A stretch of 64,000 nucleotides of DNA from contig NZ_QYOS01000023.1 in the NCBI RefSeq assembly GCF_003605195.1, positions 1 through 64,000 of the forward strand, read 5' to 3'. Positions 27,156 through 35,273 of the stretch are shown here, in pieces. The notes beneath the pieces are model-generated. The model was not told the DNA's origin and did not search any database. It worked only from the letters and a program-made list of their open reading frames with translations. The stretch comes from Aurantiacibacter odishensis. Its GTDB lineage: Bacteria; Pseudomonadota; Alphaproteobacteria; Sphingomonadales; Sphingomonadaceae. Made by a program: the position numbers and the translations under genes. The first letter of the stretch is position 1; every line of letters starts with the position of its first letter.

Positions 27156-27548
27156 TTGAGCTTTTGCAGGAGCTTTTTCCGCAACGAGGACGGTGCAAGT
27201 GCAGCCGAGTTCGCGCTCGTCCTGCCGCTTTTCATCCTGCTCATTTTCAGCGTTTTTGCTGCTGGCATAATGATGAACAGCGCGATGGCGCTGCAACGCG
27301 CGACAGAGGTTTCCGCAAGGTGTCTCTCGGCCCAGCGCACGGACTGTTCCGTCGCCAACATCGCCACTTTTGCGGAAAACCAGTACGAGGGCCCCTTTCT
27401 CGATAACCTGACTTTCGTCGCCAACGATGGCGATGCCGACTGCGATGGATACAGGGTCACTGCCTCGGGCACGCTGAACTGGTTTGCCGGAACGGGCATT
27501 CTTTCCGCGCCGATGAACACCAGCGCATGTTATCCGGGGCCTTATTGA
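27156..27548 (+). CDS. TadE-like pseudopilin (2)
   Basis: 130 residues from a TTG with a GGGGGG tract 7 bp upstream. After a short head, GASAAEFALVLPLFILLIFSVFAAGIMMNSAMALQRATEVSARC is a TadE hydrophobic helix with the conserved Glu-Phe pair. The remaining ~80 residues are a small Cys-containing domain. It lies 19 bp after TadE-like 1. Confidence 0.85.
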   Translation: MSFCRSFFRNEDGASAAEFALVLPLFILLIFSVFAAGIMMNSAMALQRATEVSARCLSAQRTDCSVANIATFAENQYEGPFLDNLTFVANDGDADCDGYRVTASGTLNWFAGTGILSAPMNTSACYPGPY

Positions 27549-27691
27549 GCCTGATTCCCGATCGTCCTTGGGCGGTGACAGAAGTATCGACCATCGTCGC
27601 TGTTGGCAGGGCGCGCGCCCTCATGTAGACATTGTCAATCTGCGCAGCCCCCTGCGCGCCCCTTGGACGAAACAGCATCGGAGCCCTGCCC

Positions 27692-28165
27692 ATGGCCTAC
27701 AGTGTCACCATCAACGGAGAAACGCGCGAGATCGACGCGCCGGGCGACATGCCCCTGCTGTGGGCCCTGCGCAACGAACTGGGCATGGTCGGCACCAAGT
27801 TCGGCTGCGGCATCGGCATGTGCGGTGCCTGCACCGTGCACGTGGACGGCCAGGCAACGCGGTCCTGCTCGCTACCCCTGTCTGCCGTGGGCGACAAGCA
27901 GGTCTCGACCATCGAATCGCTGGGCGAAACTCCCGTCGGCCAGGCGCTGCAGCAGGCCTGGCTGGACGAGGACGTGATGCAGTGCGGCTATTGCCAGGCG
28001 GGTCAGTTGATGAATGCCACGGCTCTGCTCAACAACAATCCCAACCCGAGTGACGGCGAGATCGAGGCGGCGATGCAGGGCAATATCTGCCGCTGTGCCT
28101 GCTACAAGCGGATCCATTCCGCCATCGCCAGGGTCGCGCGGAACGAGGAGTCAGCCAATGTCTGA
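27692..28165 (+). CDS. (2Fe-2S) subunit of molybdenum hydroxylase (IorA-like)
   Basis: 157 residues from an ATG with GGAG 8 bp upstream. The N-terminal plant-ferredoxin-type cluster site is CGIGMCGACTVHVDG plus a downstream Cys. The C-terminal helical domain holds the second cluster (CGYCQAGQ and ICRCACYKRI). It passes electrons from the Mo subunit of the xanthine-oxidase family. The next gene starts inside its end (8-bp overlap). The isoquinoline 1-oxidoreductase/aldehyde oxidase branch is likely; the substrate is not predictable. Confidence 0.9.
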   Translation: MAYSVTINGETREIDAPGDMPLLWALRNELGMVGTKFGCGIGMCGACTVHVDGQATRSCSLPLSAVGDKQVSTIESLGETPVGQALQQAWLDEDVMQCGYCQAGQLMNATALLNNNPNPSDGEIEAAMQGNICRCACYKRIHSAIARVARNEESANV

Positions 28166-30359
28166 GGCGATCCAGCTTTCGCGCCGCCTGTTCCTGAAAT
28201 CATCGGCTGTTGCCGGTGGCGGCTTCGCCCTTGCGGCCACCTTCCCGATGGCAGCGCGCGCCAATGCCGCGGCCGGACCGAGCCAGCTTTCCGCTTTCAT
28301 CACCATCAATGCGGACGACACCATCACCATCGTCGGCAAGAACCCGGAGATCGGCCAGGGCATCAAGACCATGCTGCCCATGCTGATCGCCGAAGAGCTT
28401 GATGCCGACTGGGACAGCGTGAGCGTCGAACAGGCCGACACCAACGCGGCGAAATACGGCCCGCAGCTGGCTGGCGGCTCCTTTGCCACGCCTATGAACT
28501 GGATCCCGATGCGCCAGGCGGGCGCCGCCGCCCGTGCGATGCTGCTGTCCGCCGCGGCGCAGCGCTGGGGCGTCAGCGTCTCGAGCCTTGCGACGGAGCC
28601 GGGCCGCGTGGTCGAGAAATCAGGTAGCCGCAGCGCCAGTTTCGGCGAACTGGCTGCCGATGCCGCGCTGATGGACGTACCCGATCCTGCCACGCTGAAG
28701 CTGAAGGACCAGGCGGACTTCCGCATCATCGGCCGTGCCATCGGCGGGGTGGACAGCCCCAAGGTTGTGCGCGGGGAGCCGATCTTCGGTGTCGATACCC
28801 AGCTTCCCGGCATGGTCTATGCCGCGTTCGAGCGTTCGCCGGTGTTCGGCGCCAGCCTCGTCTCCGCCGATCTCGATGCCGCCAAGGCCCAGCCCGGCGT
28901 GATCGATGCCTTTACGATCGATGCAGCGCCGCAGGTCGAACTGACGCAAGGCGTCGCCGTCATCGCCGACAACTGGTGGCTGGCCAACAAGGCCCGCGCT
29001 GCCCTGTCGCCGCAATGGGACAACGGCGAATGGGCCGAGCATTCCAGCGCGGGCTATGCGCAGGCGGCGCAGGAAGCCTGGGCCGCGGGCAGCAGTGACG
29101 AAGTCTTCGCCGAAAAAGGCGATGCCGACGCAGCCTTTGCCGAAGCGGACAAGGTGCTGGAAGCCGAATACAGCTATCCCTTCCTTGCCCACGCGGCGAT
29201 GGAGCCGATGAACTGCACCGCGCTGATGCACGAGGACGGCACCATGGAAATGTGGGCCCCCTCGCAGACGCCGCAGGGCGGACAGGCTGCCGTGGCGGGA
29301 TATCTGGGGCTGGAGCCTTCGCAGGTGACAGTCCACATCACCCGCATGGGTGGCGGCTTCGGTCGCCGCCTCAACAACGATTACATGGTGCAGGCTGCCG
29401 CCATTGCGAAGCAGATGCCGGGCACGCCGGTCAACCTGATCTGGAGCCGCGAGGACGATGTTCGCAGCGACTTCTATCGCCCGGCAGGCTGGCACAAGCT
29501 GCGCGCCGCGCTGAACGCGGAAGGCAAGATCACCGGCTGGGCCGATCACTTCGTGACGTTCGACCTGGGCGACGGGCAATTCAACCCGGCCGTAATGGAT
29601 GCCGACGAATTCCCCGCGAAATACGTCGACAACCTGCATTTCGAGCAGACGAAAATGCAGACTGCTGTGCCGATGGGTGCGCTTCGTGCGCCGCGATCCA
29701 ACGCCATTGCCTACGTGATGCAGAGCTTCCTCGACGAAGTGGCCCATGCCACCGGCAAGGACCTGCCCACCTTGATGCTGGAGCTGACGGACGGCGTCGA
29801 GGCAGAACCGCCGGCAGAAGGGTTCATGGGCCCGCAGCCCGGCTTCTCAGCACCGCGCCTGCAGGCCGTCACCCGCAAGGTGATGCAGATGGCCGACTGG
29901 GCCACGCCGTCTCCCGATGGCCGCGCCAGGGGCTTCGGCTTCTATTACAGCCACATGGGCTATTTCGCCGAAGTGGTGGAGGCCAGCCTCGACGATCGCA
30001 ACAATCCTGTCGTTCACAACGTCTGGGCGGCAGGCGATGTGGGCAGGCAGATCATCAACCCGTTCGGTGCCCTGAACCAGGTGGAAGGTTCCATCATCGA
30101 CGGGATCGGGCAGGCGATGCAGCTTGCGGTGGAGATCGAGGGTGGCGCTGTGAAACAGTCCAACTTCCACAACTATCCGCTGCCGCGCATGCCGATGACG
30201 CCGCAGATCCACGTCGAATGGGTGCTGTCCGACAATGATCCCACGGGTCTTGGCGAACCCGCCCTGCCCCCGGTGATTCCGGCCCTGACGAACGCGCTGT
30301 TTGCCCTCACCGGCAAGCGCGTGCGCTCCCTGCCGATCGACACGTCGCTGTTTGCGTAA
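28158..30359 (+). CDS. Molybdopterin-binding subunit of xanthine-dehydrogenase-family enzyme (IorB-like), Tat-exported
   Basis: 733 residues from the ATG at 28158. A twin-arginine signal (SRRLFLKSSAVAGGGFALAA) predicts folded export to the periplasm, together with the FeS subunit. Mo-cofactor regions GGGFGRRLNNDYMVQA and GALRAPRSNAIAYVMQSF are present, and the C-terminal GLGEPALPPVIPAL carries the catalytic Glu. This is the IorB/aldehyde dehydrogenase type, which often oxidises aldehydes or N-heterocycles and donates to cytochrome c. It converges, with a 3-bp gap, on the modC gene, which supplies molybdate. Confidence 0.9.
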   Translation: MSEAIQLSRRLFLKSSAVAGGGFALAATFPMAARANAAAGPSQLSAFITINADDTITIVGKNPEIGQGIKTMLPMLIAEELDADWDSVSVEQADTNAAKYGPQLAGGSFATPMNWIPMRQAGAAARAMLLSAAAQRWGVSVSSLATEPGRVVEKSGSRSASFGELAADAALMDVPDPATLKLKDQADFRIIGRAIGGVDSPKVVRGEPIFGVDTQLPGMVYAAFERSPVFGASLVSADLDAAKAQPGVIDAFTIDAAPQVELTQGVAVIADNWWLANKARAALSPQWDNGEWAEHSSAGYAQAAQEAWAAGSSDEVFAEKGDADAAFAEADKVLEAEYSYPFLAHAAMEPMNCTALMHEDGTMEMWAPSQTPQGGQAAVAGYLGLEPSQVTVHITRMGGGFGRRLNNDYMVQAAAIAKQMPGTPVNLIWSREDDVRSDFYRPAGWHKLRAALNAEGKITGWADHFVTFDLGDGQFNPAVMDADEFPAKYVDNLHFEQTKMQTAVPMGALRAPRSNAIAYVMQSFLDEVAHATGKDLPTLMLELTDGVEAEPPAEGFMGPQPGFSAPRLQAVTRKVMQMADWATPSPDGRARGFGFYYSHMGYFAEVVEASLDDRNNPVVHNVWAAGDVGRQIINPFGALNQVEGSIIDGIGQAMQLAVEIEGGAVKQSNFHNYPLPRMPMTPQIHVEWVLSDNDPTGLGEPALPPVIPALTNALFALTGKRVRSLPIDTSLFA

Positions 30360-30362
30360 GGG

Positions 30363-31001
30363 CTAGGCCGGGCCGGGGGCGGTCATCTCGACCACCCGGC
30401 CCGCCAGCCGCTCCACTTCGGCGCTGGAATGGCTGACCAGCAGCATCGGCAGGTCCAGTTCGTCGCGCAGCCTTTCTATCAGGCTCAGCAAGGTTTCCGC
30501 GCGGCTCTCGTCTAGCGAGGCCAGCGGCTCGTCCAGCAGCAGGAAACGCGGCGCCGAAAGCAACGCACGCCCGATGGCAACACGGCGAGCCTCCCCGCCC
30601 GATAACGTCGATGGCAGGCGATCGAGCAGGTGGCCGATCTCCAGCAGGTCGACGACTTCGTCCTGCGATATGATTTCCCCGCCTGCGGGAGCGAACCGCG
30701 CGCCATAGGCAAGGTTGGCCGAAACGCGCTTGTGCGGGAACAGGCGGGCATCCTGGAACACGTAACCCGCCCGCCGCTTTTCGGGCGGCAGGTTCACACC
30801 CGCGGCGCTATCGAACACCACCTCTCCGGCAACCGCGATCCGGCCTGCGCGCGGTCGCAGTAGTCCGGCGATGGCATTGAGCGTGCTCGTCTTGCCCACG
30901 CCGGACGGGCCGACCAGCGCGGTCAGTTTCGCATCGGAGGCAAATTCCAAGGCGAAGGCGTGGTCATCCACCGCCATATCTAGGCTGACGTCAAAGGACA
31001 T
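30363..31001 (-). CDS. modC: Molybdate ABC transporter ATP-binding protein ModC (short form)
   Basis: 212 residues from the ATG at 31001, overlapping modB by 11 bp. Walker A VGPSGVGKTST, signature LSGGEARRVAIGRAL, Walker B FLLLDEPLASLD and the H-loop SHSSAE are all present. It ends right after the ATPase domain and lacks the C-terminal Mop/TOBE domain (~130 residues) that senses molybdate in E. coli ModC. Short forms are known in other bacteria. It is the last gene of modABC. Confidence 0.88.
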   Translation of the reverse strand: MSFDVSLDMAVDDHAFALEFASDAKLTALVGPSGVGKTSTLNAIAGLLRPRAGRIAVAGEVVFDSAAGVNLPPEKRRAGYVFQDARLFPHKRVSANLAYGARFAPAGGEIISQDEVVDLLEIGHLLDRLPSTLSGGEARRVAIGRALLSAPRFLLLDEPLASLDESRAETLLSLIERLRDELDLPMLLVSHSSAEVERLAGRVVEMTAPGPA

Positions 31002-31680
31002 GGGCACGGGTCCCCTGCGATCGCCTGACCAGCCACTCGGACACCAGCAGCGCGCCCAGCGAGAGCACGATGGCAATGATCGCTAGCCGCGCGACATCGC
31101 TTTCCGAACCTGGCACCTGCAGCCCCGTATAGATCGCCAGCGGCAAGGTGCGCGTCTCACCCGCGATGTTGGCGGCAAAGGTGATGGTCGCACCGAATTC
31201 GCCCAGGCTGCGGGCAAAGCCCAGCATGGCGCCCGCCGCAATTCCCGGCAGGCTGAGCGGCAGGGTAATGGTGAGGAAGGCGCGGAACGGCGATGCGCCC
31301 AGCGTACGGGCCGCGCCGACCAGTCGCCGGTCAACCGCCTCGATCGAAAGCCGCATGGCGCGCACCATCAGCGGCAGGGCCATCACGCCCGCCGCGACCG
31401 CAGCGCCTGTCCAGTTGAACACCAGCATCAATCCGAACGTCTCGAACAGCCAGCCACCGACGGCTCCGTTTCGGCCAAGAATGATCAGCAGCAACCAGCC
31501 CGTCACCACCGGCGGCAGGACCAGCGGCAAGTGGACCAGCGCGTCCAGCAGCATCCGCCCCGGAAAGCGGCGGCGGGCGATGACCCAGGCAAGCCCGTAG
31601 GCGGTCGGCAGGGTAACCAGCACGGCCACCAGGCTGACTTTCAGCGAAAGCGCGACGATGGTCCATTCCGCCTCGCTCAC
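30991..31680 (-). CDS. modB: Molybdate ABC transporter permease ModB
   Basis: 229 residues from a GTG overlapping the modA stop (GTGA). About five membrane helices, with the permease EAA-like loop RTLGASPFRAFLTITLPLSLPGI and the GFARSLGEFGATITFAAN region typical of ModB/CysTW permeases. It takes molybdate from ModA and is driven by ModC. Confidence 0.93.
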   Translation of the reverse strand: MSEAEWTIVALSLKVSLVAVLVTLPTAYGLAWVIARRRFPGRMLLDALVHLPLVLPPVVTGWLLLIILGRNGAVGGWLFETFGLMLVFNWTGAAVAAGVMALPLMVRAMRLSIEAVDRRLVGAARTLGASPFRAFLTITLPLSLPGIAAGAMLGFARSLGEFGATITFAANIAGETRTLPLAIYTGLQVPGSESDVARLAIIAIVLSLGALLVSEWLVRRSQGTRAHVL

Positions 31681-32438
31681 GGCAGGGAGAACCCTTCTTC
31701 GGCGATTGCGGCGCGGCCTTCCGGCGAAATCAGGTACTCAAGAAACTCGCGGGTATCGGGATGGCGCGAACCTGCTGCCACGGCCACATAATAGATGATG
31801 GCCGGATGGGTCCGCGAATCGATTGTCTCCACGACTTCGACGGAATCGCTCGCCGCAGCATCGCTTGAATAGACGATCCCTAGCGCAGCCTCTCCCCGCT
31901 CCACCAGCGCAAGCGAGGCGCGCACGTTCTCACCCGGAGCAAGCCGCGAGGAGAGCGCCTCCCACAGCCCCATCGACTGCAGTGCCACCCGCGCGAATTC
32001 ACCTGCCGGCACGCTGTCCGGCTCGCCGATGGCAAGGCGTCCTGCGTCGGGATCTGCCGCGAAAGCTTCGAGGCTTCTGGGACCTGCGGCCCCTGCCGGC
32101 GCGACAACGACCAGCGAATTCGCCACTAGCGGAAGCGGAGCACCCGACAAGGCACCGCGCTCTGCCAACCAGTCGATCCAGCGATCATCGGATGTGATAA
32201 CAAGGTCACCAGGTGCACCTTCACTCACCTGCCTCGCCACGGCGGAGCTCGAGGCAAAGGAAAGTACGGGCCTCTCGTACCCCTTCCCGGCCCATCGCTC
32301 CGCAGCTGCGCCAAGCCCCTCCTGCATACTGGACGCAGCCAGCACCACCGGTCCCGATTGCTCGGCAGGTGCGCAGCAGGCCAGCAGGAAAGCCGAGAAA
32401 CTTGCCGCAATGCTCGAAAGGAGAGGAGTGCCCCGCAT
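31677..32438 (-). CDS. modA: Molybdate-binding lipoprotein ModA
   Basis: 253 residues from the ATG at 32438 (a GTG two codons earlier is possible). The lipoprotein-like signal has FLLACCA, so the protein may be lipid-anchored. Ligand-binding landmarks of ModA are visible: VVLAASSMQEGL, SFASSSAVARQV, SDDRWIDWLAERG and GIVYSSDAAAS. It captures periplasmic molybdate (or tungstate). It starts 39 bp after the histidine kinase gene on the same strand. Confidence 0.92.
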   Translation of the reverse strand: MRGTPLLSSIAASFSAFLLACCAPAEQSGPVVLAASSMQEGLGAAAERWAGKGYERPVLSFASSSAVARQVSEGAPGDLVITSDDRWIDWLAERGALSGAPLPLVANSLVVVAPAGAAGPRSLEAFAADPDAGRLAIGEPDSVPAGEFARVALQSMGLWEALSSRLAPGENVRASLALVERGEAALGIVYSSDAAASDSVEVVETIDSRTHPAIIYYVAVAAGSRHPDTREFLEYLISPEGRAAIAEEGFSLP

Positions 32439-32477
32439 GGCCACCAGCCTTAGAGCGACAGGAATCTGCCGTCCATA

Positions 32478-34163
32478 TCAGCTATCGTCGGTCTTCTGCT
32501 CCGCCTTTGCGGCGCGGATCATGAACTCGCTGGGGCGGCGGACAGGGATCAGCAGAACGCAGCGCACGCCTTCGGGGTCGAAATCCAGCTCCACCGGATG
32601 GCGCAATTCGTGCGCGACGATCCGTTCGATCAGGTCCATGCCGAACCCGCGCGAACGCTCTTGCTTCACCGGCGGTCCGCCGCGCTCCAGCCATTCCACG
32701 CGTACCAAATCCTGGGAAACGAGCCGCCAGTGAACACTCACCTTGCCTCCCGGCTTGCTCAGTGCGCCGTACTTGGCGGCGTTGGTCGCCAGTTCGTGAA
32801 CGGCAAGGCCCAACGACAGGGCATCGTTGGGCGCAAGCTCCACTTCCGGACCGATCATCTCGACAGAGTGATCGTCATTGTGGGCATAGGGCAGCAATTC
32901 AGCATCGATCACGGATCTGACCGGGGTCGAACCCCAGTCGGACTGGGTGAGCAGGTCGTGCGTTGCGGAAAGGGCGCGGATGCGACCATCGAGGCCGGTG
33001 GCAAATTCGTCGACGTCTGTGGCCCGGCGGCGGGTTAGCGCGATGATTGAAAGGACGTTCGCGAGCGTGTTCTTCACACGGTGGTTCAATTCCCGGGTGA
33101 GGGAGTTACGGATGGAAGCCTGTTCCTCGAACCAGGCCAGCGCGCTCTCGTCTTCCTGTGCCTGCTGGGTCAGCATACGCACCAGCAGCATCAGCAGGCT
33201 GGCCACCAGAAGTCCGAAAATCAGCGTGGCCATGGAAAGGCCGGACAATCCCTTGTCCTCCCTTGTGCTGACGGCAAGCCGCCACGGGTTGTTGGCAATG
33301 GTGACGGTGCGGGTCACGACATCGCGATCGACAAGGTCATCGTCGAATGTCGCGGCAAGAAGCGTGTCCTCGCCCTCCTCGTCCTCGTCATCGTAGAGGC
33401 GCACGCCGTAAGAGCCCGCATCTTCCAGCTCCAGCGCGCTTTGCAGGAAATCTCCGGCATTGAACGGAGAGTAGATGAAACCCTTGAGCGTGCGGCCACC
33501 GGCACCGGGTTCGAAAACCGGCATGTAGATGAGGAACCCCGGAGCCTCTTCATCGCCTTCCTGTTGCAGCACGATGGCATCAGTCGCCGTCGGGCGTGAC
33601 GTACGCTCGGCTTCCATCATCGCGGCACGACGGGTGGGTTCGGAATACATGTCGTAGCCCAGGGCACGCCGGTTGCGCTCGGTATCGGGCTGCAGATAGG
33701 TGACCGGCGCGGCAAAAGGCTGATCGCCACTGAACGCGGGATAGAATTGGGTCTCGACTGCCGCTTCTTCGGCAAGCAGCGCTTCGAACTCGGCGATCTC
33801 GGAGGGGCGAACTACCATGGCCCAGCCAATGCCTTCCGCCCCGCGATAGTCTGCATCCAGCCGCAGTTCGGAAACGAAGCGGCGAAAATCGTCCGCAGGT
33901 ACGTCGTCCATCGTCGACAGCAATGCCGCGCCAGCGCGCAGGTAAGCGCTGCTGGCGTTGGAGCGGCGCTCCAGCGCGGACGCAATAGCCGTGGCGCGGG
34001 CATTGAGCTGCGCAGCCTGACGCTCGTACTCGCCGCGCTCGATCGCAAAGATCGAAAGGATGGTGATGGCCGATATCAGGAGGAAAATGCCAAGCGGCAT
34101 TCCTCTTGGATAGCGCATCAGCCACCGCTTCGTCCTGCTACGCTTGCTACCCTGCTGCTGCAA
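32478..34163 (-). CDS. CHASE-domain HWE/HisKA_2 sensor histidine kinase
   Basis: 561 residues. One N-terminal membrane helix (~22-42), a CHASE-type periplasmic sensor (DDFRRFVSELRLDADYRGAEGIGWAMVV ... YDMYSEPTRRAAMMEA), and a second helix (~300-330). The kinase core has phospho-acceptor box ELNHRVKNTLANVLSI and N-box HELATNAAKYGALS, the HWE/HisKA_2 type. In alphaproteobacteria such kinases often feed the PhyR-NepR-EcfG general stress pathway, and this one diverges from nepR-ecfG. The CHASE ligand is unknown. modABC follows after 39 bp. Confidence 0.9.
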   Translation of the reverse strand: MQQQGSKRSRTKRWLMRYPRGMPLGIFLLISAITILSIFAIERGEYERQAAQLNARATAIASALERRSNASSAYLRAGAALLSTMDDVPADDFRRFVSELRLDADYRGAEGIGWAMVVRPSEIAEFEALLAEEAAVETQFYPAFSGDQPFAAPVTYLQPDTERNRRALGYDMYSEPTRRAAMMEAERTSRPTATDAIVLQQEGDEEAPGFLIYMPVFEPGAGGRTLKGFIYSPFNAGDFLQSALELEDAGSYGVRLYDDEDEEGEDTLLAATFDDDLVDRDVVTRTVTIANNPWRLAVSTREDKGLSGLSMATLIFGLLVASLLMLLVRMLTQQAQEDESALAWFEEQASIRNSLTRELNHRVKNTLANVLSIIALTRRRATDVDEFATGLDGRIRALSATHDLLTQSDWGSTPVRSVIDAELLPYAHNDDHSVEMIGPEVELAPNDALSLGLAVHELATNAAKYGALSKPGGKVSVHWRLVSQDLVRVEWLERGGPPVKQERSRGFGMDLIERIVAHELRHPVELDFDPEGVRCVLLIPVRRPSEFMIRAAKAEQKTDDS

Positions 34164-34266
34164 TTCGATTCCTCGGCCCGACAGGGATCAGTTACCCCAG
34201 CGATATTGACGGTGCCCGGCCCGCAGCAAGATTGCAATCGGCCCACGACACGAAATTCCTACATGG

Positions 34267-34291
34267 GGAACCGGATGGCCCGCGTTTCGTT
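34267..34291 (+). promoter_or_regulatory. Sigma-EcfG promoter of nepR-ecfG
   Basis: GGAAC at 34267-34271 and CGTT at 34288-34291, spaced by 16 bp, exactly match the alphaproteobacterial general-stress sigma consensus (GGAAC-N16/17-CGTT). It reads toward nepR-ecfG, 77 bp before the chosen nepR start, so the pair is likely autoregulated. Confidence 0.88.
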
Positions 34292-34368
34292 CCGCAATCA
34301 TACACATGGCAATAACGCACTGGTTGCCGCTGCATGAAAGGGCGATCACCACTGTAGCGGGAATATGC

Positions 34369-34572
34369 ATGGCGACGGGAAATTATTCACTTATGTCATC
34401 GTCAAACGACGGAGGTAAGGCTGCCAAGGGCCTGAAGGGCGACGCAGCCGGCAAGGCGGGCGATCCCGAATGGACGTCCAGCCTCAAGAAACTCTACAAT
34501 TCGGTGGTGGACGAACCGCTGCCAGACTCCTTCAAGAGCCTGCTCTCGAAGCTGGACGACGAGGGCAAATGA
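34369..34572 (+). CDS. nepR: Anti-sigma factor NepR
   Basis: 67 residues from the ATG at 34369 (GCGGGA upstream); an ATG at 34393 would give 59 residues and is also possible. The C-terminal half WTSSLKKLYNSVVDEPLPDSFKSLLSKLD is the NepR signature. NepR holds EcfG inactive until phosphorylated PhyR binds it. The stop overlaps the ecfG start (ATGA). No phyR gene is in the window. Confidence 0.9.
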   Translation: MATGNYSLMSSSNDGGKAAKGLKGDAAGKAGDPEWTSSLKKLYNSVVDEPLPDSFKSLLSKLDDEGK

Positions 34573-35201
34573 GCAAGACGAAAACCAAACGCGAGCTGCC
34601 CGAGCGTAGCGCCGAAGACAAACGCGCATTCAAGCGGGAACTGACCGAAGTGGTCCCGCACCTGCGCGCTTTCGCTCGCGGCCTGTGCGGCCGCCCCGAC
34701 ATGGCCGATGATCTGGTACAGGAAGCGCTGCTGAAGGCATGGGCGGCACAGGAACGGTTCGAGCCGGGCACGTCCATGCGCGCCTGGACCTTCGTGATTT
34801 TGCGCAACGCCTACCTTACCGACATGCGTCGAAACCGCTTCCGCGGCGAGTATGACGAGACCGTGGCGGAACGGATCCTGACGGCGCCCGCCGGGCAGGA
34901 AGAACCGCTGCACCTGTCGGACCTTCACCGTGCGCTTCTGACGCTCCCGCCAGAGCGGCGCGAAGCGCTGCTGCTGGTTGGCGCCGGTGGCTTTTCCTAC
35001 GAGGAAGCGGCAAATATCTGCGGCTGCGCGGTGGGCACGATCAAGAGCCGCGTGGGCCGCGCCCGCGCCGCGCTCTCCAGCATGATGGAAGATGGCGACA
35101 TCCCCGATCGCGACCTGAGCGACCCTGCGGCACACCGAGCCATTCTCGAAGAACTGGACGAAGTGGCTGCCGGCCGCGGAGAAGCGGCTGCTTCCAAGTA
35201 G
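34569..35201 (+). CDS. ecfG: General stress response sigma factor EcfG
   Basis: 210 residues. The sigma-2 region (VPHLRAFARGLCGRPDMADDLVQEALLKAW ... AWTFVILRNAYLTDMRR) and sigma-4 region (LLTLPPERREALLLVGAGGFSYEEAANICGCAVGTIKSRVGRAR) are intact and lie close together, the ECF15/EcfG arrangement. It is translationally coupled to nepR and preceded by its own consensus promoter. It directs the general stress regulon. The C-terminal ~35-residue acidic tail is typical. Confidence 0.94.
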   Translation: MSKTKTKRELPERSAEDKRAFKRELTEVVPHLRAFARGLCGRPDMADDLVQEALLKAWAAQERFEPGTSMRAWTFVILRNAYLTDMRRNRFRGEYDETVAERILTAPAGQEEPLHLSDLHRALLTLPPERREALLLVGAGGFSYEEAANICGCAVGTIKSRVGRARAALSSMMEDGDIPDRDLSDPAAHRAILEELDEVAAGRGEAAASK

Positions 35202-35273
35202 TCGCCGCTTGATCACGCCCGCGCAAGGCGACATGCTGCGCGCGAACGGGCAGGGAAAGACAGGCACGCGCCG

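Noticed and set aside
28620-29747. 375-codon minus-strand frame opposite the molybdopterin subunit
   Set aside because: Antisense shadow with no ribosome-binding site or domain.
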